A program made the position numbers and the translations under genes. Source: a virus. From it: a stretch of 25,291 nucleotides of DNA. The stretch covers positions 1-25,291 of IMG/VR virus record IMGVR_UViG_3300028197_000145. One strand, written 5' to 3'. How positions within the stretch are numbered: the first letter of the stretch is position 1; each line of letters begins with the position of its first letter. The notes beneath the pieces are model-generated. The model saw nothing but the letters and a program-made list of their open reading frames with translations. It was not told where the DNA came from and did no database searches. This document shows, one piece after another, positions 9,001 to 17,500 of the stretch.

Positions 9001-10756
9001 TTTTTGTATCGTTAGATGCAGTATATGAGTTTAAAGAAGTATTGATATGATTAGAACCACTTAATATTCCAGTTCCACCTAATACTTGTATAGAACCACT
9101 AATTACTCCATCACCATCTAATTTTGTTTTTACTCTTGTATCAGTATAGTAAAGATTACTACCTTCAGTTACTTGGTCTGTATCAATACCTGTAAGTTCT
9201 CCACCTTCTCCTTTAAATCCTACCGATGAACTTACTTGAGCATCTAATATAAATTGAGATGTATTATGGTCCCACTTTAATGATTTACCAGCACCATCAA
9301 TTTCTAAACCTGCTCCATCTGCTGCAGCTGAATCTGCTGAACCACTTGCAACTGTAATTAATTTATCTTCAATTTTTAATTCTGTTGAAGATATTTCAGT
9401 TGCAGAACCTAAAACAGTTAAATTACCAGTAACAGTCATATCACCAGTAAATGAACCAGTATTAAATGTTACATCTGATGTTGTTGATAGATTTTGGTTT
9501 ATCGTATCAAGATTTGCTTTATTAGCGTGTGAATGAGATACATCACTTAGTAAATCCAATCTACTATCTATTGATGTAGAAAGAGGTCCTTCAATCGTAT
9601 CTAATCTACTATCTACTGATGATGAAAATCCATTAAAGTTTTCATTTGAGGATGAAAGAACATTACTTCCACCTAATATTTGTATTGAACCAGATATAAC
9701 ACCACCTTTTAAATTTGCAGAAATACTACCACCATTGATAATCATATCAACTTGATTAGAATCAGTTGATGATGAAATTATATTTCCACTTATACCTGCT
9801 ATTTCAGTAAAGTTTATTTGACCTGAACCACTAATTACTCCATCATCATCTAGTTTATCTTTTACATTACTATCAAAGTTTGTAATTGAATCAGCATCTA
9901 CTTGAGATGAACCAGATACTACTCCACCAATTAATTCAGCAGATAGAGTATCACCAGTTAAAATCATATTAACTTCTGATGTATCGCTTACTGCTAAATT
10001 AGTATCAGTTGATATATCTACTGTTGTTAGATAAGATGAAGTGGCTGCTTCTACATTATCTAATCTACTATCTAATGATGCAGTTGTAGAATGTAAGTTT
10101 GTAATGTTTATATCGTTTGATGCGGTGTAAGAATTTAATGAAGTGTTAGAATCAGATGAAGAAATAAATCCTAAATCTGTAATTTGTGCTGAACTACTTA
10201 CAATATCAGTTCCTCCAAGAATTTGGATTGAACCACTTACTATCCCAGCTGGAATACTATTTAAATCAGTAAATACTACTTGAGATGAACCACTTACTAA
10301 TCCACTTGGAATACTACTTATGTTTACAAAGGTTACTTGAGATGAACCACTTACTAATCCACTTGGCAATGCTGCAACTATCTGACCTGAACCACTAATT
10401 ATTCCATTTCCAAAAAGTCCATTTACAGCATTTACATTTCTCCATTGTTTTGTAGCAGAACCTAAATCGTATGTATTATCTGCATCAGGTATAATTGATG
10501 AACTCAATTCACCTTGTATTATAATGTTATCTGTACTTGCATCTCCAAGAAAAATACTACCACCTAAAGTAATATCTCCTGTGAACTCGATTGAACCAGT
10601 GTTAATACCTAATCGTGATAGTGTTACGTTTGAGGTACCTGTACCTATTTGTAGGACTTCACTGTCAGTATTGTAAAATAGTTCACCAATAGATAAATTA
10701 CCTATACTACTTAAATCTGAATTTGTCCCTTTCCTTAGTTGTAATATTGCAGCCAT
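6014..10756 (-). CDS. Giant tail-fibre protein with C-terminal S74 intramolecular chaperone (1580 aa)
   Basis: The N-terminus (MAAILQLRKGTNSD, then GELFYNTDSEVLQIGTG) is a diverged form of the MAQIIKLKR..GELA start shared by its neighbours. The body is repetitive: GVISGSxQ[VI] units, a recurring DTNLAVSDTSEVNMIL / DTLSANLKGGVVSGS block, and six tandem 21-residue repeats at about 588-702. Two copies of a module with GSATEIS, DKLITVASGSA and a W-containing strand lie near 446 and 1405. The last 98 residues are a peptidase S74 domain (SSDRELKNNI, YGVIAQEIEEILPEL, terminal coiled coil). Predicted self-cleavage is between Ser1486 and Asp1487. Here Glu occupies the place where many members have Arg (SDxR). 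The gene starts after a terminator and an extended -10 element, so it probably heads its own transcription unit. Confidence 0.9.
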   Translation of the reverse strand: MAAILQLRKGTNSDLSSIGNLSIGELFYNTDSEVLQIGTGTSNVTLSRLGINTGSIEFTGDITLGGSIFLGDASTDNIIIQGELSSSIIPDADNTYDLGSATKQWRNVNAVNGLFGNGIISGSGQIVAALPSGLVSGSSQVTFVNISSIPSGLVSGSSQVVFTDLNSIPAGIVSGSIQILGGTDIVSSSAQITDLGFISSSDSNTSLNSYTASNDINITNLHSTTASLDSRLDNVEAATSSYLTTVDISTDTNLAVSDTSEVNMILTGDTLSAELIGGVVSGSSQVDADSITNFDSNVKDKLDDDGVISGSGQINFTEIAGISGNIISSSTDSNQVDMIINGGSISANLKGGVISGSIQILGGSNVLSSSNENFNGFSSSVDSRLDTIEGPLSTSIDSRLDLLSDVSHSHANKANLDTINQNLSTTSDVTFNTGSFTGDMTVTGNLTVLGSATEISSTELKIEDKLITVASGSADSAAADGAGLEIDGAGKSLKWDHNTSQFILDAQVSSSVGFKGEGGELTGIDTDQVTEGSNLYYTDTRVKTKLDGDGVISGSIQVLGGTGILSGSNHINTSLNSYTASNDTKNLVQDSRLDQLSTETGSISSEQAAQDSRLDQLSTETGSISSEQSAQDSRLDQLSTETGSISSEQSAQDSRLNQLSTETGSITLEQEGQDSRLNQLSTETGSITLEQEGQDSRLNQLSAATSSYLTTVDISSDTNLAVADTSNIDMILTGDTLSANLKGGVVSGSSFSSNHQGSITASINGTATNLDLGLNTNDSPSFSSLSLTSLVTSSDSVLTALFVDSNEVKFNSLGTAALLHFSSSIADGNSQVIGTAQATKNYIDASIIEAGAGDITEVNAGLGISGGGISGATTVTLDTGSSHFTTGVTNIAGGAVDLGSLNAFTASNDNTSLNSATGSYLTLNEIVPLNSFTASNANTSLNSYTASNDTTNSGQDTRLNQLSAATGSYLTSNLNVSLNSFTASNDNTSLNAATSSYLTTVDISTNTNLAVSDTSQVNMILTDDTLSANIKGGVVSGSVQIDVENTTNFGSINQYSDSKVKDKLDTEGVISGSSQVIGILGSINTFTSSIQTEVDALSAATGSYLTSIGTIDISSGTNLAVSDTDQVNMILTDDTLSANLKGGVVSGSAQIDVQNTTNYSSINQYSDSKVKDKLDTEGVISGSAQLTTDFDTRYLNTGGDGVISGSSQIDHDATTNFVAGEHFLQSAITTVGTVTTGNVQAILPSGVISGSNQLSSTFESRGTGIISGSSQVDHDSTTNFVANEHIDHSSISVGSGKGLTGGGTIDTSRSITLDTGSAHFDEGIKKVIDADDVHSGSIAISNVTELSNLTEDEGSQLENIGTSTISATQWGYLGGMDQDVKTTSDVTFNDINASGDVVINGDFTVLGSATEISTTELSIQDKLITVASGSANSSAANGGGIEVDRGSDANASITWNHSGTRFDINNGIHVTGTIQATSDIIAYASSDRELKNNIKPIENPLEKINSIDGYSFDWNVEKQNTYKGKDYGVIAQEIEEILPELVNTRENGYKAVKYDKLVSLLISGIKELSKEVEELKSKIK
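7211..7423 (-). repeat. 213-bp direct repeat, downstream copy (1580-aa gene)
   Basis: Near-identical partner of 7541-7753, offset by exactly 330 nt and therefore in frame. The first 60 nt on the plus strand (7211-7270) are identical to 7541-7600 on direct comparison. It encodes DTDQVNMILTDDTLSANLKG, SAQIDVQNTTNYSSINQYSD and KVKDKLDTEGVISGS. Confidence 0.9.
7541..7753 (-). repeat. 213-bp direct repeat, upstream copy (1580-aa gene)
   Basis: Partner of 7211-7423. The middle differs by scattered substitutions (for example VENTTNFG versus VQNTTNYS) while the DKLDTEGVISGS end is identical in DNA. This suggests a duplication followed by local divergence or by gene conversion at one end. Confidence 0.9.
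8652..8994 (-). repeat. 63-bp tandem repeat, six units (1580-aa gene)
   Basis: Six consecutive units start at 8652, 8715, 8778, 8841, 8904 and 8967, each 63 nt after the last; the sixth is incomplete. Each encodes QDSRL[DN]QLSTETGSI followed by a variable SSEQAA / SSEQSA / TLEQEG end. The units at 8652 and 8715 are identical over all 63 nt, indicating recent duplication, while the others carry substitutions. Twenty-one residues equal three heptads. With Leu5 and Leu8, then Thr12 and Ile15, at a/d positions, the stretch could form a trimeric coiled coil with a polar core; this is inference. Confidence 0.95.
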
Positions 10757-10781
10757 GTATGGATTTCTTCCTTATCTTGTA

Positions 10782-10849
10782 TATAAATATTCTTAAATGT
10801 GATTTTAATGCTAAATAGTATTATACCACTACTATAAGTATAGAAAAAA
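10782..10849 (-). promoter_or_regulatory. Promoter-like region upstream of the 1580-aa fibre gene
   Basis: Between the terminator at 10861-10896 and the ATG at 10756 the minus strand carries TGGTATAAT (10820-10828), an extended -10 element of bacterial sigma-70 type. There is no good -35, which is tolerated for extended -10 promoters. It would give a leader of about 55-60 nt containing AAGGAAG before the start codon. Two further elements, ATACTTATA (10833-10841) and ATATTTATA (10782-10790), resemble motifs found in the other intergenic regions. The promoter assignment is inference. Confidence 0.45.
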
Positions 10850-10860
10850 TAAAAGTGTAT

Positions 10861-10896
10861 AAAAAAAATCCCCCAACTTTCGAAGGGGGAGTTTTT
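10861..10896 (-). terminator. Rho-independent terminator after the 955-aa gene (possibly bidirectional)
   Basis: On the minus strand a TCCCCC / GGGGGA stem (10885-10890 with 10869-10874) closes a loop TTCGAAAGTT and is followed directly by eight T residues. An A-run before the stem pairs with the T-run across one mismatch. On the plus strand the stem is followed by GTTTTT, so weaker termination in that direction is possible. It begins 23 nt after the stop of the 955-aa gene and separates it from the 1580-aa gene. Confidence 0.9.
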
Positions 10897-10918
10897 AAAT
10901 TTACTTAATCTATTCTAA

Positions 10919-13786
10919 TTAGAATGTACCTCCATCAATTTCGTTACTTGCAACGAAAGATGAACCATTCCATTGAATCACATCACCTGCAGTTGAAGCC
11001 GCAACTGATTCGATAGATTTATCTGCATTAACGAATGCAAATCCATTTGCTGTTGCTCCATTAACTCGTAATTCTGCAGTACCAGTAATAAGTACATTTG
11101 TACCATCATCTTCAATCAATGAATCAACTAGTAATCCATTAGAATCCGCTTTAAGAACTGTGTTAGCAGTTGGAGTAGCATTTAATCTTGCGATTTCCTT
11201 TTCACTTCCAAGTGCACCAGCCATCCAATTATCTTCAGATGCATCCCATAGTAAAGAACCACTTACAGTAGCTCCACCGGTAACATCACTAACTAAAAGT
11301 CCAGCATCACCTGCACCATCAGCGTAGTTAAGTTCAATAATTCTATCACCAATGTTTACAGTTGTAGAATCAATAGTTGTAGTTGTACCTTCAACCGCTA
11401 AGTTTCCAGTTACAGTTACATTACCAGTAAGTGTTGGGTTTGATGGGATTCCAATTGTTACAGTTTGACCAGAAACAGAAGTTTCGATTTCGTTAGTTGT
11501 ACCAGCGAAAGTTAAATCTTGTGTTTTTAGTGAAACTGAACCATTACCACTTGAACCACTAATATCTAATGTACTAGCAACACCAGTAAGTGCTGAACCA
11601 TCTCCAATGAATGAACCAGTAAAGTCAGTTGTTCCACCTACATCACCAATATCATCACCACTTATTCTACCACTTCCAAAATCAGTCGCTTGATTTGATA
11701 ATCCAGCTACTATTTGTGCTGAACCAGATATTGTACCTGTCCCACCAGCGATTGTTGCGTAAGTAATAGTTCCACCTAATGATGTATCAACACCAGCTAT
11801 TGTAATTCCATCGTTAGAAAGAGATGAATTTGCAATGTTTGTAATAGTGTTATCTGGACCATTGATAGTTTTGTTAGTTAAAGTTACAGTTGAAGCCGCA
11901 AATGAACTTGTATAGTTTTCTAACCTACCAGCTCTTTGTTGTAGAGCTGAATCAGCAGTTTCAAGTGCACCAGTTGCTGCAGCTAATTCTGCAGTATCTA
12001 CGAAATCACCACTTACAGAACCAGTGAATGCAGATAATTGGTCTAATCTTGTATCTTGTCCACTATTTGTTGTATCGTTAGATGCAGTATATGAATTTAA
12101 AGAAGTGTTTAATACTTCATCATCTAAATTTGCTTTATCAATTGCAGTACCACTCCATACACCGGTAGCAATTGTACCTAATGTAGTTATGGAAGATGCT
12201 CCTGTAAATCCAGTCTTATCAGCAGATTGTAATACTACTTGTGCTGAACCAGTTACTACACCAACTCCACCAAATAGTGTTTCATCAGTAATTGAACCAC
12301 CTAATGAAACAGATGTTCCACTAATTGTTATTGCTGAATTTGCTAATTTACCATTTGCAATTGAACCAGCTAATTTATCGTTAGATATTGAACCAGCTAA
12401 TTGTGCATTTGTAATTCCTGATACTTGTGCAGAACCAGAGAATACACCATCACCATTTGCAACTAATACTTTAGATTCTGAACCACTTGCTCCCGCAATC
12501 CATTGGTTATCAGTACCATTCCATAAGAATGAACCACTTGCAGGTCCATTTGCATCATGTACTTCTAAACCACCAAGTGCTGCTCCACTACCATTAAGAG
12601 CTAAAATATTATCTCCTAATACAACAGTAGTTGAATCAACTGATGTAGTTGTTCCTTGTACTTCTAAGTTACCAACAATTGTTAAATCATTTCCGATTGT
12701 TACATCATCAGGTAAACTTAATGTTACTTTTACATCATTACCAACTTTAGTTACTGCAGTTGCGATTTCGTTTGCAGTTCCTAAAAATTGTAAATCATCA
12801 TTGATTAAATCTACGTTTTGAGTTCCACTATCACCATCAACAGTTAAGTTAGTTGCTAATCCAGTTAATCCTGAACCATCACCAACAAATGAACCTGTTA
12901 TAGTTGAAGTTCCTGCAACATCACCAATCGATGCTCCACTTATTCTACCACTACCAAAATCAGTTGCTTGGTTAGAAAGAGATGCTACAACTTGAGCTGA
13001 ACCGCTTATTACAGTATCAGCATCTAATTTTGCTTTTACATTTGTATCAAAGTTTGTAATTGAATCTGCATTTATTTGAGCTGAACCAGTTACTACACCA
13101 GTTCCACCGAATAATACTTCATCAGTAATTGCACCACCTAATGATACTGAAGTACCACTAATAGTGATTGCAGAATTTGATAATTTTGAATTTGCTATTG
13201 AACCAGCTAATTGTGTATTTGTAATTCCTGATACTTGTGCTGAACCAGAGAATACACCAACTCCACCAAATAATACTTCATCAGTAATTGCACCACCAAG
13301 AGAAACCGAAGTTCCACTAATAGTAATTGCTGAATTTGCTAATTTATCATTTGCTATTGAACCTGCTAAATCTGCATTTAAAATAGAACCAGATTGTATT
13401 CCACTACCACCTGTTACTGTTTCTAAAACTACTTGAGATGAACCGGACATAATTCCAGTACCACCTGTTTGAGGGGTAGCTTTTACTTCTACATTTCCTC
13501 CTTTGTTTAGGATATATAATTTTTGGTCATCAGTATCAAAGAATGGAATACCATCCACATGGGTGTTATAATTACCACCAGTTAAATCAGGTACGGTTGT
13601 TCCTTGTAATATTTTATTTACAGGACTCGCCGTTGAACCATCGATACCAACAAACACTAAATTAGCTCCATTGGCAATCGTTCCAAGACCACTTGAACCA
13701 GTAACAACTAACAGTTCACCTGCTCTTGTTGTTGCATCTTTCAGGCCTTCGAGATTACCTCTTCTGTGCTTTATAATTTGTGCCAT
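10919..13786 (-). CDS. Fibre-like structural protein without S74 domain (955 aa)
   Basis: The start MAQIIKHRRGNLEGLKDATT with AGELLVVTGSSG marks it as a member of the local fibre family. Residues 100-280 contain SGSxQV repeats and two copies of the 25-residue cassette (near 151 and 204); a third lies near 483. A module reading GNLEVQGTTTSVDSTTV and ending with an FLWNGTDNQWIAG strand occurs at about 372-435. It is repeated near 794-860 as GNLAVEGTTTTIDSTTV, ending in LLWDASEDNWMAG. The protein ends SNEIDGGTF with no chaperone domain. The gene stands alone between a 167-nt gap and a strong terminator. Its exact position in the virion is unknown; a fibre, or a partner of the S74 fibres, is the likely role. 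An AAGGAAA site precedes the ATG. Confidence 0.85.
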   Translation of the reverse strand: MAQIIKHRRGNLEGLKDATTRAGELLVVTGSSGLGTIANGANLVFVGIDGSTASPVNKILQGTTVPDLTGGNYNTHVDGIPFFDTDDQKLYILNKGGNVEVKATPQTGGTGIMSGSSQVVLETVTGGSGIQSGSILNADLAGSIANDKLANSAITISGTSVSLGGAITDEVLFGGVGVFSGSAQVSGITNTQLAGSIANSKLSNSAITISGTSVSLGGAITDEVLFGGTGVVTGSAQINADSITNFDTNVKAKLDADTVISGSAQVVASLSNQATDFGSGRISGASIGDVAGTSTITGSFVGDGSGLTGLATNLTVDGDSGTQNVDLINDDLQFLGTANEIATAVTKVGNDVKVTLSLPDDVTIGNDLTIVGNLEVQGTTTSVDSTTVVLGDNILALNGSGAALGGLEVHDANGPASGSFLWNGTDNQWIAGASGSESKVLVANGDGVFSGSAQVSGITNAQLAGSISNDKLAGSIANGKLANSAITISGTSVSLGGSITDETLFGGVGVVTGSAQVVLQSADKTGFTGASSITTLGTIATGVWSGTAIDKANLDDEVLNTSLNSYTASNDTTNSGQDTRLDQLSAFTGSVSGDFVDTAELAAATGALETADSALQQRAGRLENYTSSFAASTVTLTNKTINGPDNTITNIANSSLSNDGITIAGVDTSLGGTITYATIAGGTGTISGSAQIVAGLSNQATDFGSGRISGDDIGDVGGTTDFTGSFIGDGSALTGVASTLDISGSSGNGSVSLKTQDLTFAGTTNEIETSVSGQTVTIGIPSNPTLTGNVTVTGNLAVEGTTTTIDSTTVNIGDRIIELNYADGAGDAGLLVSDVTGGATVSGSLLWDASEDNWMAGALGSEKEIARLNATPTANTVLKADSNGLLVDSLIEDDGTNVLITGTAELRVNGATANGFAFVNADKSIESVAASTAGDVIQWNGSSFVASNEIDGGTF
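12266..12340 (-). repeat. 25-codon fibre cassette, copy in the 955-aa gene
   Basis: 75-nt cassette encoding NSAITISGTSVSLGG and ITDETLFGG, then VGVVTGSAQV. At protein level it equals the copy at 3418-3492 in another gene except for a Ser/Ala change. Confidence 0.9.
13103..13177 (-). repeat. 25-codon fibre cassette, copy in the 955-aa gene
   Basis: 75-nt cassette with ITDEVLFGG in place of ITDETLFGG, followed by TGVVTGSAQI. The Thr-to-Val change is shared only with the neighbouring copy at 13262-13336, so these two probably arose by local duplication (offset 159 nt). Confidence 0.9.
13262..13336 (-). repeat. 25-codon fibre cassette, copy in the 955-aa gene
   Basis: First cassette of this protein (near residue 151), carrying ITDEVLFGG and followed by VGVFSGSAQV. 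It is preceded by a GSGIQSGSILNADLA segment that also precedes the copy at 4699-4773 in the 1616-aa gene. Confidence 0.9.
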
Positions 13787-13901
13787 TTTTAATTTTTTCC
13801 TTTTTTGTTAAATTAATTTAAATATTTTTTTGTTAAATAACCTTTATTTTTCAAATCGTAACCAATTGTTCAACGGGAATGTTCCCTTTTAATTTTATTT
13901 T

Positions 13902-13937
13902 AACTCTATATAGAGTTTGTTACTTTTATAAATATGA
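13902..13937. promoter_or_regulatory. Palindrome and conserved 17-nt motif in the gap before the 955-aa gene
   Basis: The 167-nt gap between the 197-aa and 955-aa genes holds a perfect 16-bp palindrome AACTCTATATAGAGTT (13902-13917). Immediately next to it is TACTTTTATAAATATGA (13921-13937), which matches 24264-24280 upstream of gp13 at 16 of 17 positions. A small GGGAATGTTCCC hairpin lies at 13875-13886, but no T-run follows it on the minus strand. The 17-nt match suggests a shared promoter element; on the coding (minus) strand its core reads ATATTTATA. Function is inferred from position only. Confidence 0.4.
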
Positions 13938-13953
13938 TTTTATTTTTTTAATA

Positions 13954-14547
13954 CTAAAAAGTCTCACCATCAATTTCAACTTTTTGTACTCCACCAATAA
14001 AGTGATTTGAACCTGTACTAACATTAATACCATTTGCATTTAAAACAATTCCGTCTCCTGGGTCTAGTTCTAATACAACATTACCACTTGATGCTCCACC
14101 AGTAATACCTTCATCAGATGTGAATACCGCAGTGATATCTCCACTTCCTCCACCTCCACCACCAGAGCCAGTCAATGCTGATAAATCAACAGACATAGAT
14201 ACTCTTGTTGAACCAGGTACATCCTCACCAAATAATGTTAGGGTTGCAGTTCCATCAAAAGATGCACTTGTAAATGAACCACTATTAAATGAAAATGAAT
14301 TAAAAGCTACTGTATCTTCGAATGTTGAAATGAAATCTGCAGGTACAACATCTGCTTTATATAATGAACCACTATCTTGAACATATATTATTTGGTTATC
14401 TGCAAATAGGTTAGGAGAAATACCAACTAATGTTTTGGATTCATATACTTTAAATGCCCCTTTAACGAAATCGACATTAAGTAGCGCAGTTGTGCCCGAT
14501 GCACTAACCGCGGAAGTTAACCCTAATCTTTCTCCTATAAATGGCAT
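13954..14547 (-). CDS. Small virion-associated fibre-like protein (197 aa)
   Basis: The N-terminal 60 residues (MPFIGERLGLTSAVSASGTT, DFVKGAFKVYE) differ from the MAQIIK family. Residues 60-130 contain beta strands and end in VDLSAL followed by a TGSGGGGGGSGD hinge, which resembles the VDLSTLGGGGGGGSS hinge of the 2030-aa protein just upstream. The C-terminal part (DEGITGGASSGNVVLEL, GINVSTGSNHFIGGVQKVEI) is the GITGGG-type repeat common in phage fibres. The last residues are IDGETF, matching the ends of the 955- and 212-aa proteins. The gene starts 17 nt after the 2030-aa stop with a good AAAGGA site. It may be a short fibre or an adaptor; I cannot assign a precise function. Confidence 0.75.
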   Translation of the reverse strand: MPFIGERLGLTSAVSASGTTALLNVDFVKGAFKVYESKTLVGISPNLFADNQIIYVQDSGSLYKADVVPADFISTFEDTVAFNSFSFNSGSFTSASFDGTATLTLFGEDVPGSTRVSMSVDLSALTGSGGGGGGSGDITAVFTSDEGITGGASSGNVVLELDPGDGIVLNANGINVSTGSNHFIGGVQKVEIDGETF

Positions 14548-14564
14548 ATTATATTCCTTTCATT

Positions 14565-17500
14565 TTAAAATGCTCCTAATGAACCACTACTTGGTATTAC
14601 CTTAACTCTCATATTTGTTGCACTACTATTTATTTTAGCACCTAATACGTGCCACTTATCAAATCCACCTTGTGTTCCATCAACATCAAGTGTATGAATT
14701 ATTGATGGAGATGCTCCCAAAGGTGCAGATGTTCCATCAGCATAGTGAACTAAACAATATTCTCCTGCAGTACTTCCTCCAAAACCATCTGTCATTGAAG
14801 TTGGTACATTTGTCATACTTGAACCACTTGGTATTACAAATACTGTTTGTACAGTACTTCCCCAACTCATTGCTCCTGCTGATGCAGAAATAATTGTTGG
14901 AAAATCCGAACCACTTATCGTTGCCGCAAGGGTCATAGTTTTACCACCAGCAAGTGAATATGAACTATCACCTATTGATGTTTTAAGTTTGTAATATGGT
15001 GATGCAGTATTTGCCGTATAAGCAGTTACTTCAGGTGGAGTATCACTATTTAAGGTACTTGCACCCATCACCGAATTATACGCACTCGTGTAATTACCAT
15101 CCGAAGCGTAGTTCGAATAATAAATATATACTTTACCTGTATTTGCTGATTGGTCAACTACAATTGATTGATTTGATAAAGTTACTGATTCTGAGTAACT
15201 ATCTGTTACTACTATGTTAATTGAGTATGTTCCTGCCTCTAAAGAACCAGTTGGTTGTATTTCAAATGGTGTTGTTGAACCACTTACATCAAACTTACCA
15301 CCATCAGTACCTGCGAGGGTAACTGTAAATGGTGAATTACTTTCTACATCAGTTACTACTAATGCACCTGCATCAGAATCAGCAATTGCATTATCACTTT
15401 CATAGTTTGATGATGATGTAAATGATGCAACTGGTGATTGGTTACCAAATACATTTAAGGTAACTGAACCACTACCAACATTTCCATATTGGTCATCAAA
15501 TGTTATTGTTGTACTTACTGTATCTCCACTTTGTGTTAGTGAACCACTTAAATCTACTGCTAAAGTTAATCCACCAGTATCATTTATTGCAATTGCCGCA
15601 TTTGATGATGTGAATGATTGTACTATTGGTGAACCAAATGATGGTGAATAAGATACATCAACATCTCCAGCGTTTCCATTTTCAAATCCAGTCGCATCTC
15701 TTAATACCGAACCACTTAATGCAGATTCTATTGCATAAACTGCAGTATCACCACTCATTGTACCTGTATCGGCTTGTGTTATCACTAACGAACCACTTAC
15801 AACTCGTGTATTAAATCCATGTTCATCTTTTAATGTTACTTCCCAAGGGTAAGTTCCACTTGGTACTGAAGTATTATTTACATTTAATCTCATATTTGGA
15901 GTTGAAACCGATGGTGTGAAATAAGTTGAGTTGTAACTTGACCAAGTTAAACCAGCATTTGGCATTGAATCACTTTCAGTATCAGATATTGTTAATTCTA
16001 ATACTTCAACTGAACCAGTTGCTTGGTTTGTATTTTCAAATTGAGTTGAAAGTGAACTTGTAGTTGGTGCATTGTTTGTAGTTACATTAACTGATATAGA
16101 ACCACTACCTACGTTACCATGTTGGTCTGCCCAAGTTATATTAGAGGTGATTGAATCTCCACTTGTTTCACTACTTCCACTTATATTTGTTCCTACTGAT
16201 AAATTACCACTTGTATTTACAGAAACAAATGCGTTTGATGAAGTAAACTCTTGTACAACTTGTGAACCATAGTTAGGTGAATAAGAAACTCCTAAATCTC
16301 CTTGTGTTCCTGTTCTACCATTTGAGTTTGTTACGATGTTATTACCATTTACAGCAGATTCTATAACATAGAATGTACCATTAGTTGATAATGTACCTAA
16401 AGTTGCTTCTGCAATTGTTATTTCTCTTTCATATTGTGAAGTTTCACCAAATTGGTCAAAGATTGAAGCAGTATATGAATAAGTTCCACCATCAAAATCA
16501 GATGCCGCAGTTAACTGAACTGAAGAAGTGTTTGAGTTTTGTGGTTCTATGTTAAATTTACCTGCATCTGTTCCACTTAAACTCATACTAAATGGAGTAT
16601 CTGTTTCTTCATCTGTAATTGTTAGTGAAACCATCAATGCACTTGATGTTGCTTGATTAGTATTGTAAACTCCACTATTATTAGTGAAGGAAGCACTTGG
16701 GTGTGAGTTTGCAAATACATTTACTGTTAAACTACCACTACCTAAATTACCATAATTATCTTGGAATGTTATAGTAGATGAAATTGAATCACCTGATGAT
16801 GTAGCTGAACCACTTATATCAACTGCAAGTGTTAAGTTACCACTATTATCAATATCAATTGATGCATTTGATGATGTGAATGATTGAACTGATGGTGAAC
16901 CATCTGAACCAGAGTATGAAACAGTTAATTGTGAAGCATTTCCTGCTTCAAAACCACTTGCATCTCTTAGAACCGAACCACTTCTTGCTGATTCAATTAA
17001 ATGTGATGTTGTATCCCCACCAAGTGTACCAGTATCGGCTTGATTGATAGGAATTGTTTGACCTATGTAATCTGATACTTCACTATAAGAATCAGTTACT
17101 CTTAGGTTATAAGTTATGGTCCCTGCAGATAAGTTCTCATTTGCTCTAATGAAGAGAGATGATGAATTTGAGTTTGTATAATTGATATTTAGTTTTCCTG
17201 CATCAGTACCAGATAGAGAAGCAGAATAAGGAGTATCACTCTCTGTATCCGTTATCGATACAGAAACCAAATTTGTGTTTGTTGTTGCTAAATTAGTATT
17301 TAGGTTTGAATTTTGTAATGTAAATGATGCACTCGGGTGATGATTTGGAATAACAGATACACTAATAGCTTGAGCAGTTGTTGTACTAAAACTATTTGTA
17401 AATGTAATTGTAGAATCGATTGTTTCTCCACTTTGAGTTACTGAACCACTTAAATCTACATTCAATGATAAATTACCACTACCATTTATTAAAATTGATG

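Noticed and set aside
12024-12821. Plus-strand open frame of 265 codons
   Set aside because: It is a shadow of the 955-aa gene. Similar antisense frames appear wherever the same cassettes occur, which explains their resemblance to each other.
13875-13886. GGGAATGTTCCC hairpin as terminator of the 197-aa gene
   Set aside because: On the coding strand no T-run follows. The T-rich tract is on the plus-strand side, where no gene ends, and the loop is only two nucleotides if fully paired.
14565-15137. Diversity-generating retroelement variable region at the fibre C-terminus
   Set aside because: No reverse transcriptase, template repeat or C-type-lectin-like variable motif is visible in the window.
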